From: an uncultured Muribaculaceae bacterium | Lineage (GTDB): Bacteria; Bacteroidota; Bacteroidia; Bacteroidales; Muribaculaceae | DNA: 64,000 nt | Reading direction: 5' to 3' | NCBI GenBank assembly: GCA_944320595.1 | Contig: CALUIB010000010.1 | Location: 43,172 to 107,171 of the forward strand | Shown: positions 16,965 through 24,007 of the stretch, piece after piece | How positions within the stretch are numbered: the first letter of the stretch is position 1 | How the letters are laid out: every line of letters starts with the position of its first letter | The notes under the pieces: model-generated | Database searches by the model: none | What the model was told of the DNA's origin: nothing | The model's input: the letters and a program-made list of their open reading frames with translations, nothing else | Translations under genes and position numbers: made by a program

Positions 16965-17189
16965 TTATTTGTTTTTGTCAGACGTTTCAGATTCTATTTG
17001 ATCCCATATTGATTTATAACAGGCATCGCCATCGCCAAACAGCATGAATGAGGCAGGGCGAGTGCGCAGGCTGCCGCACCGGGGGCACTTTTGCGGCATG
17101 GAAAGTGTTGTGGCGCAATATTCAAAGTCGGGTGCTATGAATCTCTTGCCGCACCGGGAGCATCGGAATGTGCACAATCCTCGAAACAT
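16965..17189 (-). CDS. Small zinc-ribbon protein
   Basis: The 74-aa protein has two CxxC knuckles: CSRCGKRF near 10-17 and CPRCGSL near 35-41, the spacing of a rubredoxin-like zinc ribbon. The C-terminal half is acidic. Such proteins often bind RNA or DNA or act as adaptors, and no specific role can be given. It lies 8 nt before the acidic gene and 19 nt after the truncated vWA gene in the same direction. Confidence 0.7.
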   Translation of the reverse strand: MFRGLCTFRCSRCGKRFIAPDFEYCATTLSMPQKCPRCGSLRTRPASFMLFGDGDACYKSIWDQIESETSDKNK

Positions 17190-17208
17190 AAATCTTTAAT
17201 TTTTAAGT

Positions 17209-17430
17209 TCATGCTGCAAAGTCGGTATCGGTATCTTGTATGTTGCTTATTGCAGTAGTTAGTTGGTCTTTTACTTTATTGAATATATCAGGCGTTTTCA
17301 CTCCACCTTTTCCAATCATTGAGGCAGTGACATCTACCAAATATATCCGTTTTTCTTTCATGAAATCTTGTGCGTATAAATTCATGCATAAAAAGAGTAT
17401 GGTAGAGATAAAAAGTATGGTTCGTTTCAT
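17209..17430 (-). pseudogene. Truncated secreted von Willebrand factor A protein
   Basis: The 73-aa ORF has a clear signal peptide (MKRTILFISTILFLCMNLYA) and then RIYLVDVTASM, the first strand and metal-site loop (DxTxS variant of DxSxS) of a vWA domain, followed by the first helix. It stops there, where a normal vWA domain would continue for over 100 more residues. The end (DTDTDFAA) runs straight into the next gene's leader. I read this as a 3'-deleted remnant of a larger secreted protein. It could still make a short secreted peptide, since spacing to its neighbours (11 and 19 nt) is operon-like. Confidence 0.55.
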
Positions 17431-17441
17431 TATAAGCAGAT

Positions 17442-17930
17442 TTAGTATGAAAAGAATTTTGCGCGGTTCATCCAGTATTGGCGGCGTTCTTCTTCAAACT
17501 CGGGGCGGTTGATTTGCGAGTCGTCAAAACTGTGTAGCACCTTGAAGTAGTCGTGGTGCTGGTACCATGTGAGTTCGGCAAACGGGCTGTCTTGCCGTTG
17601 CCCTATGTGGTGCAGTTCTATTTGATCCATACCGGTGCGGTCACCTGGCCTACCCATGTCGGCCGATGAAAATGGCGCATAGCCTTCGTGCATGAGGTCG
17701 AGGTTGCTCCACCCGCGCCAGTTGTCGCGATGGTAATGCTCTATCCACCATTCGGGAGTGAGCATTGCCGGGTCGAGCCGTGGCTGAATCAAGGCTCGCT
17801 TGCCACCCACAATCGCCTCCTCCAGCCCGGCATTGATGTAAACCTCGGCTTCTTCCCGCGACCGCAGAGCAACCATAATCTCACGGCTCCACCCCGTCTG
17901 TCGTCGTATTTCTTCTTTCCAATCACTCAT
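17442..17930 (-). CDS. Orphan LHH-type HNH/Endo VII nuclease (toxin domain)
   Basis: The 162-aa protein is a free-standing nuclease of the HNH/endonuclease VII superfamily. The defining ELHHIGQ motif is at about 105-111 (His 107, His 108), preceded by GWSNLDLMHEGYAPF and the entry segment REEAEVYINAGLEEAIVGGKRAL, followed by SPFAEL. Such domains normally form the C-terminal warhead of long polymorphic toxins and cut nucleic acid in rival cells. Here the protein starts directly with the linker that precedes the domain in those toxins (WKEEIRRQTGWSREIM) and has no delivery module. No obvious immunity gene is adjacent; neighbours are a truncated vWA gene and a frameshifted hydrophobic protein. 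Confidence 0.8.
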   Translation of the reverse strand: MSDWKEEIRRQTGWSREIMVALRSREEAEVYINAGLEEAIVGGKRALIQPRLDPAMLTPEWWIEHYHRDNWRGWSNLDLMHEGYAPFSSADMGRPGDRTGMDQIELHHIGQRQDSPFAELTWYQHHDYFKVLHSFDDSQINRPEFEEERRQYWMNRAKFFSY

Positions 17931-17951
17931 TGCAGTATAAGTTTCATTAGT

Positions 17952-18312
17952 TTATTTTTCCTCTAAATTTATACTACGATCAGAATTGAATTTTACATTA
18001 TAGCCTTTTAAAAGTCCTGTCATGGCAAGGGTGAAACCGGCAATTATAGCCAATTCGGCGGCAGTAATGCTTAGTTCTGTGGCAGTAAGTGCAGTAGCAC
18101 CTGCAATTAAACTTGTGCCTCCAGTGATTAGGGTTAAAGCAACTGAGGTTGCTATGATTTCACCCGCAGCTATAAGTTTACCCAATTTCTTGCGTTTTCG
18201 TTGTTTTTTGTATTTTGCTTTTTATTGTTTCGGCCAGTGTGCCGGTTATTCGAATGTGTGTTTCTTTGCTTTTTAAAGCCCGTTCAAGAGCTTCTTGTGT
18301 AGTTACCGTCAT
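17952..18312 (-). pseudogene. Basic/hydrophobic protein gene split by a +1 frameshift
   Basis: An ATG at 18312 opens a 44-codon frame (MTVTTQEALERALKSKETHI...) that ends at 18178. The +1 frame carries on as KAKYKKQRKRKKLGKL, then three hydrophobic helices rich in Ala/Thr/Ile and a polar tail (GYNVKFNSDRSINLEEK) to 17952. The second frame has no ATG; TTG at 18185 is its first possible start. Skipping one A in the five-A run on the coding strand (18219-18223) restores one product of about 119 aa: helical start, basic linker, hydrophobic hairpin. This is either a real indel, a sequencing error, or programmed +1 frameshifting. The family is unknown; the shape suggests a membrane-inserting protein. 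Confidence 0.6.
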
Positions 18313-18316
18313 AATC

Positions 18317-18490
18317 TTATAAAGATTTTAGATATTTCAATAATGCACCAAATCCTGCAAGACCACCTAAAATTTTTAGGATTTTCTCGCGCTGTTCGGG
18401 TGTTGATTGTTTGTACAGTTCGATGATGGCATTCCATCCTTGTTTTGCCATTTCGAGTATTGATGTCGAGGTTATTGTTGTTGGTATCAT
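18317..18490 (-). CDS. 57-aa hypothetical peptide
   Basis: The short ORF starts MIPTTITSTSILEMAKQGW and ends KILGGLAGFGALLKYLKSL. It is an amphipathic helical peptide with a hydrophobic C-terminal third. It begins a run in which stop-to-start gaps are only 4-21 nt, and its codon use is clean, so I think it is real. No family is recognised. It could be a small membrane peptide working with the downstream hydrophobic protein. Confidence 0.6.
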   Translation of the reverse strand: MIPTTITSTSILEMAKQGWNAIIELYKQSTPEQREKILKILGGLAGFGALLKYLKSL

Positions 18491-18795
18491 GATGTGTTAT
18501 TGTGTTAGAGTTCATGTCAGGGTATAAAAAAGAGAGCGGGGCCGGCTTTTGGCTTATTTGGTCGCTTAGGCTCTCGCATTGCCATGAATCCTCAAATAAG
18601 TTAAAGCGGTCCACGCCCGTAACGGGTGTGAAGCTTGCTTCAACTGCTATTGACGGATTCAGTCTAAATTTGCGAGATTTAAGCGAATCAAATAACAGTT
18701 TACGGCTGTGTGGTGCTTGTCACACTGTATGCTTTTATGTCGTTGTCAGTTTGCTTTTTGCTCCATAGGCATTTGGTTTTGATTTGTTGATATTC

Positions 18796-18803
18796 CAAAG
18801 GTA
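18796..18803 (-). promoter_or_regulatory. Possible -7 box for the six-gene run
   Basis: TACCTTTG on the minus strand matches TAnnTTTG exactly. No clean TTTG is found 19-21 bp upstream, so this is a partial match only. Confidence 0.35.
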
Positions 18804-18967
18804 AGCAATGCAAGCGAAAAAAGCAAGATTGAGGACATGGAAATCATACGAAAGTTTCATAAAGTCCCGATAAGGGCGCGGACTGCGGTACTTTTTTGAG
18901 TGTATGTGTGTACTGAAAGGGCAGCATTAAAGGCTGCTTATGCATTGTGGGGCAACCAAGTTCCCCA

Positions 18968-19003
18968 CCTGTAGAAGACGGCATACTATACCGTCTCTAC
19001 AGG
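18968..19003. repeat. Long hairpin in the non-coding gap
   Basis: CCTGTAGA (18968-18975) pairs with TCTACAGG (18996-19003), and GACGG (18977-18981) with CCGTC (18991-18995), giving 13 bp with one bulged A and a 9-nt loop. It lies 18 nt past the 37-aa gene in the direction of transcription. No T-tract follows, so its role as a terminator is doubtful. Confidence 0.6.
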
Positions 19004-19021
19004 GAAAGATGCTTTTTACGG

Positions 19022-19135
19022 CTATTTGCCTTTCAGTAAAGTTGTGAGTATAGTACTGCCGATTGTGGCAACAACTGTTGCAATTTTTACAGTTGTTTCA
19101 ACGCCTGAACGAATTTTGTCGGATTTTTTCCCCAT
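19022..19135 (-). CDS. 37-aa hydrophobic peptide
   Basis: The short ORF reads MGKKSDKIRSGVETTVKIA and then a hydrophobic stretch (TVVATIGSTILTTLLKGK). It has a basic head and one membrane-spanning segment, as in small membrane peptides or type I toxin-like peptides. It starts 13 nt after the AlbA_2 gene stops, so it is probably its second cistron. No family is recognised. Confidence 0.55.
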   Translation of the reverse strand: MGKKSDKIRSGVETTVKIATVVATIGSTILTTLLKGK

Positions 19136-19148
19136 GACTATGTGATTT

Positions 19149-20090
19149 TTAGTTTATAGTTTGCTTTTGATAATTGCGGATAAAGTCCACCATATCTTGC
19201 CCCTTGAGCAGGTGTGTGCTGCTGTCTTTGCGGACATATAATTCGGTTCCGTTGATAAGTACCACGTCTCCATTGTAATCAACATCGATTTTGGCACAAA
19301 TGTGCCCTTCGCTTTCAAACCAGGAGATTCGGGTTTGGCACATGAGTGCGGCCGAGGCTATTTGTTTGTATAGATTTTGGAACATGGCAGTGAATTTTTC
19401 ACGGTTGTAACCGTTTGCGAAGTGCTGGAACTCGTTTTCGATGCCGCAAATTTCGCCGTCATCTTTTATCCCGACAAACACGGTGCCACGGTGTTTGTCG
19501 CTATTGGCAAAGCCGACGAGTGTCCTGATTATTTTCCGCAATTGGAATGTGGGGTCATTGTCTTTCCCAGGATTGGGAGGGTTGATGAAACTCGACTTGT
19601 ATTCGATGGTTTCATTTTCCATAGGGAATGCAGGCTTATGCAACAGTTTGCGCAGATAGGGGCACGCTACGGCCACATTTTGTTCTGAAATTATTTTCAA
19701 AGCCTCGTTACGTGTTTCAGTATCAAATTCCGAAATTCTTTGGCCAAATTCGGCTACCAGTTCTTTCAATTTGTCGGGTGAATTGAAATCTATTTTTGTA
19801 ATGTTGCCGAAATTGTCGGCCATGCTTGTTGCACATGGTTTTGCTACCTGCTGTGGCGGATATATATCATGGGCAGGATAGTAGTATGTTTTGCCATCTG
19901 TGCGAATCTTCTTGCGCAATTGTATCTCTTGCCCTGTTTTGAGCGTTCCGTCCTCATCAAGCATTTCGTGTGGGTAAATGCAATATTGCATTATATGAAC
20001 CGGGATAGAAAATTCATTTTCGCCTGCGGCGTAAAATTGATAATAATTTGAAGTCTTGTTGGTGATTGTTCCAACGATTTTACTCAACAT
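19149..20090 (-). CDS. AlbA_2 (Schlafen-type) domain protein
   Basis: The 313-aa protein has an N-terminal half of unclear fold (about 1-155, with basic and Tyr-rich stretches) and a C-terminal AlbA_2 domain. The domain begins at ETIEYKSSF (about 160), continues with FANSDKHRGTVFVGIKDDGEICGIE and ends near LYVRKDSSTHLL. AlbA_2 domains occur in transcription regulators and in anti-phage and stress proteins, and some bind nucleic acid. The N-terminal part is not the common helix-turn-helix partner. A -7 box (20158-20165) and a 17-bp palindrome in the leader suggest regulated expression. A 37-aa peptide gene follows. Confidence 0.8.
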   Translation of the reverse strand: MLSKIVGTITNKTSNYYQFYAAGENEFSIPVHIMQYCIYPHEMLDEDGTLKTGQEIQLRKKIRTDGKTYYYPAHDIYPPQQVAKPCATSMADNFGNITKIDFNSPDKLKELVAEFGQRISEFDTETRNEALKIISEQNVAVACPYLRKLLHKPAFPMENETIEYKSSFINPPNPGKDNDPTFQLRKIIRTLVGFANSDKHRGTVFVGIKDDGEICGIENEFQHFANGYNREKFTAMFQNLYKQIASAALMCQTRISWFESEGHICAKIDVDYNGDVVLINGTELYVRKDSSTHLLKGQDMVDFIRNYQKQTIN

Positions 20091-20118
20091 AATTAATTTT
20101 AAAATTTATTTAATAATG

Positions 20119-20135
20119 TGCAGATTGAATCTGCA
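20119..20135. promoter_or_regulatory. 17-bp palindrome in the AlbA_2 gene leader
   Basis: TGCAGATT-G-AATCTGCA is a perfect 8-bp inverted repeat around one base. It lies between the -7 box and the start codon, a position suited to an operator or an mRNA hairpin. Confidence 0.45.
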
Positions 20136-20157
20136 TCATTCATTTTGAATGACGTTG

Positions 20158-20165
20158 CAAAATTA
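20158..20165 (-). promoter_or_regulatory. -7 box for the AlbA_2 gene
   Basis: TAATTTTG on the minus strand matches TAnnTTTG. CAAA at 20180-20183 would be a -33 element but the spacing is only 14 bp, so the match is partial. The leader would be about 60 nt. Confidence 0.45.
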
Positions 20166-20232
20166 TGGTATTGAATCGGCAAAAATAAGCTATAAGGAAT
20201 TTTAGATGGTTACATTGTTGCAAAACAGTATT

Positions 20233-22005
20233 TTAAATACGTTTTTTTCCGGAAATATCCGAAATTTTTTTGGCGCGCTGTTTGTGTTGGTTGTGTATGC
20301 GGGTGAAGATGGCATTGATTGCCGATATGTTTTTTATTTTTTCCGAGAGCTTTTTGGGGGAAATCGTGTTTTTGTTGATGTTTTTGTCGTGGAACAACTC
20401 TTGGAGTTGTTGGCCTGTCAATTCATTAAATCTTTCGGCAATTAGGGTGCGCAGGTAGGCATATTGGTAGGTGTCGAGCGGTTTGCCGTTAATGCAGCCG
20501 CGACCTATCCAGCCGCCATTGTAGCACTTTATAAGACCGTTTTTGTATAGGCCGAACATATATTGTGGTAGCGACTTGATTTTCTGTCGCACGAGTTTTT
20601 TTACCAAGTCCTCAAACCAATATTCCGACACGTCGCCTTTCTCTATTTCGAGGTAGTTGCTCGGGCGCAGAGTTTCGGTGAGCGGTGTTATGTTTTTTAT
20701 TTTTGTGCCTTTGTAATACAGTATCGGTTTGCGGGATTGGAGTTGTTCACGGGTCAAAACGACCATTGCCATAAGGCTTTCTTCATGTAGGCTTTTTATG
20801 GCAAGGCCGTGGCTGTTGTTTTTTATGATGTTTATGAAACTGTCGATGTTGGCGGCGCGGGCGATTATTGCCACGCGTGCATTTTCGCCGAGCGGTAATC
20901 CAAGCAGGCGCAGCAAGTATGAGCCAATGTGGTCGCTGCCACGGTCGAGGTAGGTGATGATGGAGCCGGCAGGTGTTCTTTCGGGTTTGGTGAGGCTGAA
21001 CCACGATAGTTCATAGGGTGGCATGATTTCGATAGGGCTTGCCTGGATTTCGGGCAAGTATAACGTGGAATATGCCGGGGAAAGGCCTTTGGTTTCAGAG
21101 ACTATTATCGGAATAAATTTTTTCAGGTCGGCATTTCCGTCACCTAAAATCGTTGTTGCAAATTCCTGTATAAGATGAATGTTGAGTGGCAGGTACCAGG
21201 CTACGGGCAGAAGGTTTACTGCCATTCGGCGCAGCGCCGAGCGGGAAACGTAATTGAAGGCCTCGAAAGAGTATGATCGGTTGCCGTGTCGAATGGCCTG
21301 CATGATGTCTATCATAAGCCGTTCCACATAAGGCGTGTCGCGAAGGCTGTCATGGAATTGCTCCTTGAAATTTGCGGCAATGGTACCGGGTGGCAAGCAC
21401 TGCTTATGGCAGTATAGAAACCTATATGTGGTCAATCCTTGCATATCGGTCTGCCCGAGGAATGTGAGCTGTGTGGACAGTGTGTGGTTGTTGGCTATGA
21501 TGGTGTCTTTTATGCTCTCGTTCCACACGTATATGATCTCAGGCCTTAACTCATCGAGTACGTCTTGCAGCGCTGGCCAGTCGGCATCAAGCATTTCCCG
21601 GCTTTCTTCATAGCGAGGTGCGTTACCGTCGGGAAGGTAATGCTGAACGTAATTGTAGAAAGCCACGTGTTCCCAAAAGCGGTATTTGACCGGCTTGGGA
21701 AGATGGTCGTTGCGGCCGGTCATGTATTTGGTGAACATCGAGAATGTAGGGTAGGGGCAGTCTTCAAGGTAACTGTCTATTTCAATGTTACAAGAATTTG
21801 CAAGGTAATAGTAATCTTGCTCTGCACGGTCGGTGTAGCAAGGGCATTGGCGGTCGAGCGGGCGGCTATCTTGCAGGCATTCCGCGCGATGGTTACAATT
21901 CTTTATGGGGCAATAGAAGAATGCCCCGAGGACGAGTGTGCGGTATCCGCGGAATCCTTTTTCGTAATGTTTGCCTATGCGCGGGTGGAAAAAATACCGA
22001 GACAT
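20233..22005 (-). CDS. Uracil-DNA-glycosylase-fold-like protein, large
   Basis: The 590-aa protein opens with MSRYFFHPRIG and LVLGAFFYCPIKNC, the start of a family whose N-terminal half looks like a uracil-DNA glycosylase fold with a Cys-rich insert (CNHRAEC, CPCY). A segment near 145-170 (PEIIYVWNESIKD) fits the same fold. The C-terminal half is unknown, ending in a basic, Lys-rich tail. No catalytic motif can be named with certainty. I chose the ATG at 22005 over 22038 because TGAGATG couples it to the glycosylase-like gene before it, and the earlier start would lie inside that gene. Confidence 0.65.
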   Translation of the reverse strand: MSRYFFHPRIGKHYEKGFRGYRTLVLGAFFYCPIKNCNHRAECLQDSRPLDRQCPCYTDRAEQDYYYLANSCNIEIDSYLEDCPYPTFSMFTKYMTGRNDHLPKPVKYRFWEHVAFYNYVQHYLPDGNAPRYEESREMLDADWPALQDVLDELRPEIIYVWNESIKDTIIANNHTLSTQLTFLGQTDMQGLTTYRFLYCHKQCLPPGTIAANFKEQFHDSLRDTPYVERLMIDIMQAIRHGNRSYSFEAFNYVSRSALRRMAVNLLPVAWYLPLNIHLIQEFATTILGDGNADLKKFIPIIVSETKGLSPAYSTLYLPEIQASPIEIMPPYELSWFSLTKPERTPAGSIITYLDRGSDHIGSYLLRLLGLPLGENARVAIIARAANIDSFINIIKNNSHGLAIKSLHEESLMAMVVLTREQLQSRKPILYYKGTKIKNITPLTETLRPSNYLEIEKGDVSEYWFEDLVKKLVRQKIKSLPQYMFGLYKNGLIKCYNGGWIGRGCINGKPLDTYQYAYLRTLIAERFNELTGQQLQELFHDKNINKNTISPKKLSEKIKNISAINAIFTRIHNQHKQRAKKISDISGKKRI

Positions 22006-22006
22006 C

Positions 22007-22600
22007 TCACAGCAGGCCGATTGAATGGAACATGGCACGGTAGGCCTCGGCTTTCTTGGCCAGGGCGAGAGGATATGCCCGCGATGTGGATGGCATTCGG
22101 TAAAGGTTGATTTCGCGGTTGTTTATGGCAGCTTGCGTGGAGCATCCTGTTGCAGGTGTAGTGATGCCAAGTTGTGCGGCTGCCACTGTGGCAGCTTTTT
22201 CGCCTGTGGCGACAACGGCGGTTATCGTAGGGCAGCTGGCAAGCATTGCCACGATGTCGGTAGGTTCTATGATGCACAGGTATTTGTCGGACGCATTGTC
22301 GCGCTCGCGTATTACCTTTTCGGCTGTGTCATACATGGCGATACCTTTCTCTTGCAGAAATTGCTTTATGTCGGCGAGGAGGTAGCCGTTGCCATCAGTG
22401 GCAATGAAACGGTCTTTGTCGCCGAAGAACACCAATCCCATCACACGCCACATATCGTTTATCTTGTTGGGGTAAAAAAATGGCATTGCCCACCGTTCGG
22501 GCTTTGGTGGAAATGTTCCAAGCATTAGCACCCGAGCCCCTTGTGGCAGGAACGGCTTAAAAGGGTGCACCTCAATCTTATCTTCGTTGCAATCGGCCAT
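22007..22600 (-). CDS. Uracil-DNA glycosylase family protein
   Basis: The 197-aa protein belongs to the UDG superfamily. The motif LMLGTFPPKPERWAMPFFYPN near 30-50 holds the substrate-pocket strand, and a C-terminal MPSTSRAYPLAL matches the leading loop (normally HPSP or similar). Such proteins remove uracil or mismatched bases from DNA, and the exact substrate is unknown. I start it at 22600 (MADCNEDKIEVHPF) because a strong promoter puts the transcript start near 22613, past the upstream ATG at 22642. It is coupled to the larger UDG-like gene by TGAGATG. Confidence 0.8.
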   Translation of the reverse strand: MADCNEDKIEVHPFKPFLPQGARVLMLGTFPPKPERWAMPFFYPNKINDMWRVMGLVFFGDKDRFIATDGNGYLLADIKQFLQEKGIAMYDTAEKVIRERDNASDKYLCIIEPTDIVAMLASCPTITAVVATGEKAATVAAAQLGITTPATGCSTQAAINNREINLYRMPSTSRAYPLALAKKAEAYRAMFHSIGLL

Positions 22601-22619
22601 AATTTTGTGAATTGATGCA

Positions 22620-22651
22620 CAAATATACAGCAGCCCCTGCACACTGCCAAA
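22620..22651 (-). promoter_or_regulatory. Promoter for the UDG pair
   Basis: On the minus strand TATATTTG (22620-22627) and TTTG (22648-22651) are exactly 20 bp apart, a full consensus match. It settles the start codon of the gene below it at 22600. Confidence 0.75.
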
Positions 22652-22671
22652 TGCTGCAGTCCGAAAAATTA

Positions 22672-22965
22672 TCAGGAGAACAAGGGTAGCGTGTACTGGC
22701 GGCCGTCGTGTGGCGGTATGGTGGCCGATGTGCGGCGAGTGGGCTTGAACGAAAGGGGCAGGTCGATGCGCCAGCCTTGGTTATAGTTGCGGATTGTGAG
22801 CACTGCTATGCCTATCCATTGACCGGTGGCTGTGAATATGCGTTTTACCACGTCGGCTATGCTGCCGAAGTTTGAACCATCGATGTCGGCAAGTCGAGTG
22901 CCGTTGTGCGTGAGTGTGGCAAAAATCTTGTCGCTGCGCGATATTTTCTTTTCCATGCGTTCCAT
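22672..22965 (-). CDS. Conserved-looking hypothetical protein
   Basis: The protein is about 97 aa, starting MERMEKKISRSDKIFATLTHNG. It contains a balanced pattern of strands and helices (LADIDGSNFGSIADVVKRIF, then QGWRIDLPLSF) and no known motif. I chose the ATG at 22965 over 22986 because a -7 box (TAACTTTG, 22984-22991) overlaps the upstream ATG. I recall similar short proteins in other Bacteroidales but know no function. Confidence 0.6.
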   Translation of the reverse strand: MERMEKKISRSDKIFATLTHNGTRLADIDGSNFGSIADVVKRIFTATGQWIGIAVLTIRNYNQGWRIDLPLSFKPTRRTSATIPPHDGRQYTLPLFS

Positions 22966-22983
22966 AATTCCTTTATTTTTAGG

Positions 22984-22991
22984 CAAAGTTA
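22984..22991 (-). promoter_or_regulatory. -7 box for the 97-aa gene
   Basis: TAACTTTG on the minus strand matches TAnnTTTG. No good -33 element is present. It excludes the ATG at 22986 as a start. Confidence 0.5.
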
Positions 22992-23222
22992 GCCAGGTAT
23001 TGGGCGTTTATGTTGCCCGTTAAAGTCAAATAGCGTTAAAATTGCAATTGATGTAGTAAAAAAACTCTTTGTGTATGTCGGAAAAATAAAAGAGAAATAT
23101 GGCCGAAACTTTGCATTTGTAATAAAATATTGCGATATTTCGGTTGCTTTTCCATGAACCATGGATGGACGTGGAAAATCGTGATGCTTATAATGTTTTT
23201 AATTTATAAAACCGGTGTAAAA

Positions 23223-23930
23223 ATGAAAAAGTATTTAGCAGAAATGGTCGGCACTATGGTGCTGGTCTTGATGGGATGCGGTAGCGCAATCTTCAACCAT
23301 GGTTGCGGCACTACGGCACAAGTGTTAACTGTTGCGTTTGCCTTTGGCTTATCGGTTGTGGCAATGGCTTATACCATTGGTGGTGTGTCGGGCTGTCACA
23401 TTAACCCTGCCATAACGCTTGGAGTGTGGCTCAGCAAGCGCATGAGCGGCAAGGATGCTGCCATGTATATGGTTTTTCAGGTCATTGGGGCGTTTATAGG
23501 CTCGGCTATATTGTATGCGATAGTGCAAAACATCACGGCGGCTGATGCAAGCTATATTGCTGCTGGAGGGGCATTTGCAACCACCACCGGGTCGAATGCC
23601 TGCCAAGCCGGGGTCTCAGAGGTGGGCGGATTGATAGCCGAAATTGTATTTACTTGTGTATTTGTCCTTGTTGTCCTTGGAACTACCGACAGTAAGCGCG
23701 GTGCAGGCAATTTTGCAGGGCTTGCAATAGGCTTGTCGCTTGTGCTTGTTCATATAGTGTGCATACCCATCACAGGTACGTCGGTCAATCCGGCACGCTC
23801 TATTGCTCCTGCCGTGTTTGACGGTGGTGTTGCATTGAGCCAGTTGTGGATATTCATCATAGGCCCGTTTGTTGGAGCCGCTCTCGCCGCCCTTATATGG
23901 CGTATGGTAGGTTCAGATGAGAAGGCTTGA
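23223..23930 (+). CDS. Aquaporin (MIP family, AqpZ-like)
   Basis: This inner-membrane channel passes water and possibly small neutral solutes. The 235-aa protein has six membrane helices and both NPA boxes, SGCHINPAITLG and TGTSVNPARSIAP. The Arg after the second NPA belongs to the selectivity filter. The residues around the first NPA (Cys-His) are closer to AqpZ than to glycerol channels, which have an Asp after the second box. The internal ATG giving MKKYLAEMVGT is the start; the earlier ATG would add 31 unlikely residues. A bidirectional terminator follows. Confidence 0.93.
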   Translation: MKKYLAEMVGTMVLVLMGCGSAIFNHGCGTTAQVLTVAFAFGLSVVAMAYTIGGVSGCHINPAITLGVWLSKRMSGKDAAMYMVFQVIGAFIGSAILYAIVQNITAADASYIAAGGAFATTTGSNACQAGVSEVGGLIAEIVFTCVFVLVVLGTTDSKRGAGNFAGLAIGLSLVLVHIVCIPITGTSVNPARSIAPAVFDGGVALSQLWIFIIGPFVGAALAALIWRMVGSDEKA

Positions 23931-23946
23931 TATATGAGATTAAAGG

Positions 23947-23990
23947 AAAAGGCCGGTATGCAATCCAAAACCTATGCACACCGGCCTTTT
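23947..23990. terminator. Bidirectional terminator after aquaporin
   Basis: AAAAGGCCGGT (23947-23957) pairs with ACCGGCCTTTT (23980-23990). The run of A and T on both sides serves the convergent lipoprotein gene as well. Confidence 0.85.
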
Positions 23991-24007
23991 TATGTGAGAA
24001 GTGTGTG

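Larger units (their letters stand above)
18491..19021. other. 530-bp gap without a convincing gene
   Basis: No ORF with protein-like composition was seen on either strand. The segment is GC-richer than the genes around it and holds several small hairpins: CACGCCCG/CGGGTGTG (18612-18630), GAAGC/GCTTC (18630-18641), GTGTG/CACAC (about 18708-18725), GCAGC/GCTGC (about 18921-18938), and a long one at 18968-19003. A minus-strand -7 box (TACCTTTG, 18796-18803) could start transcription toward the 57-aa gene with a leader of about 300 nt. It may hold a small RNA. Confidence 0.45.

Noticed and set aside
18309..18614. 101-aa minus-strand frame starting MDRFNLFEDSW
   Set aside because: It overlaps the better 57-aa frame, is rich in rare Asn/Thr/His runs, and has no homology pattern I recognise.
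12336..20232. Prophage or integrative element
   Set aside because: No integrase, phage structural gene, att-like repeat or tRNA junction was seen at either end.
22601..22642. Longer N-terminus for the UDG gene starting at 22642
   Set aside because: The promoter at 22620-22651 overlaps this segment, so it cannot be in the message.
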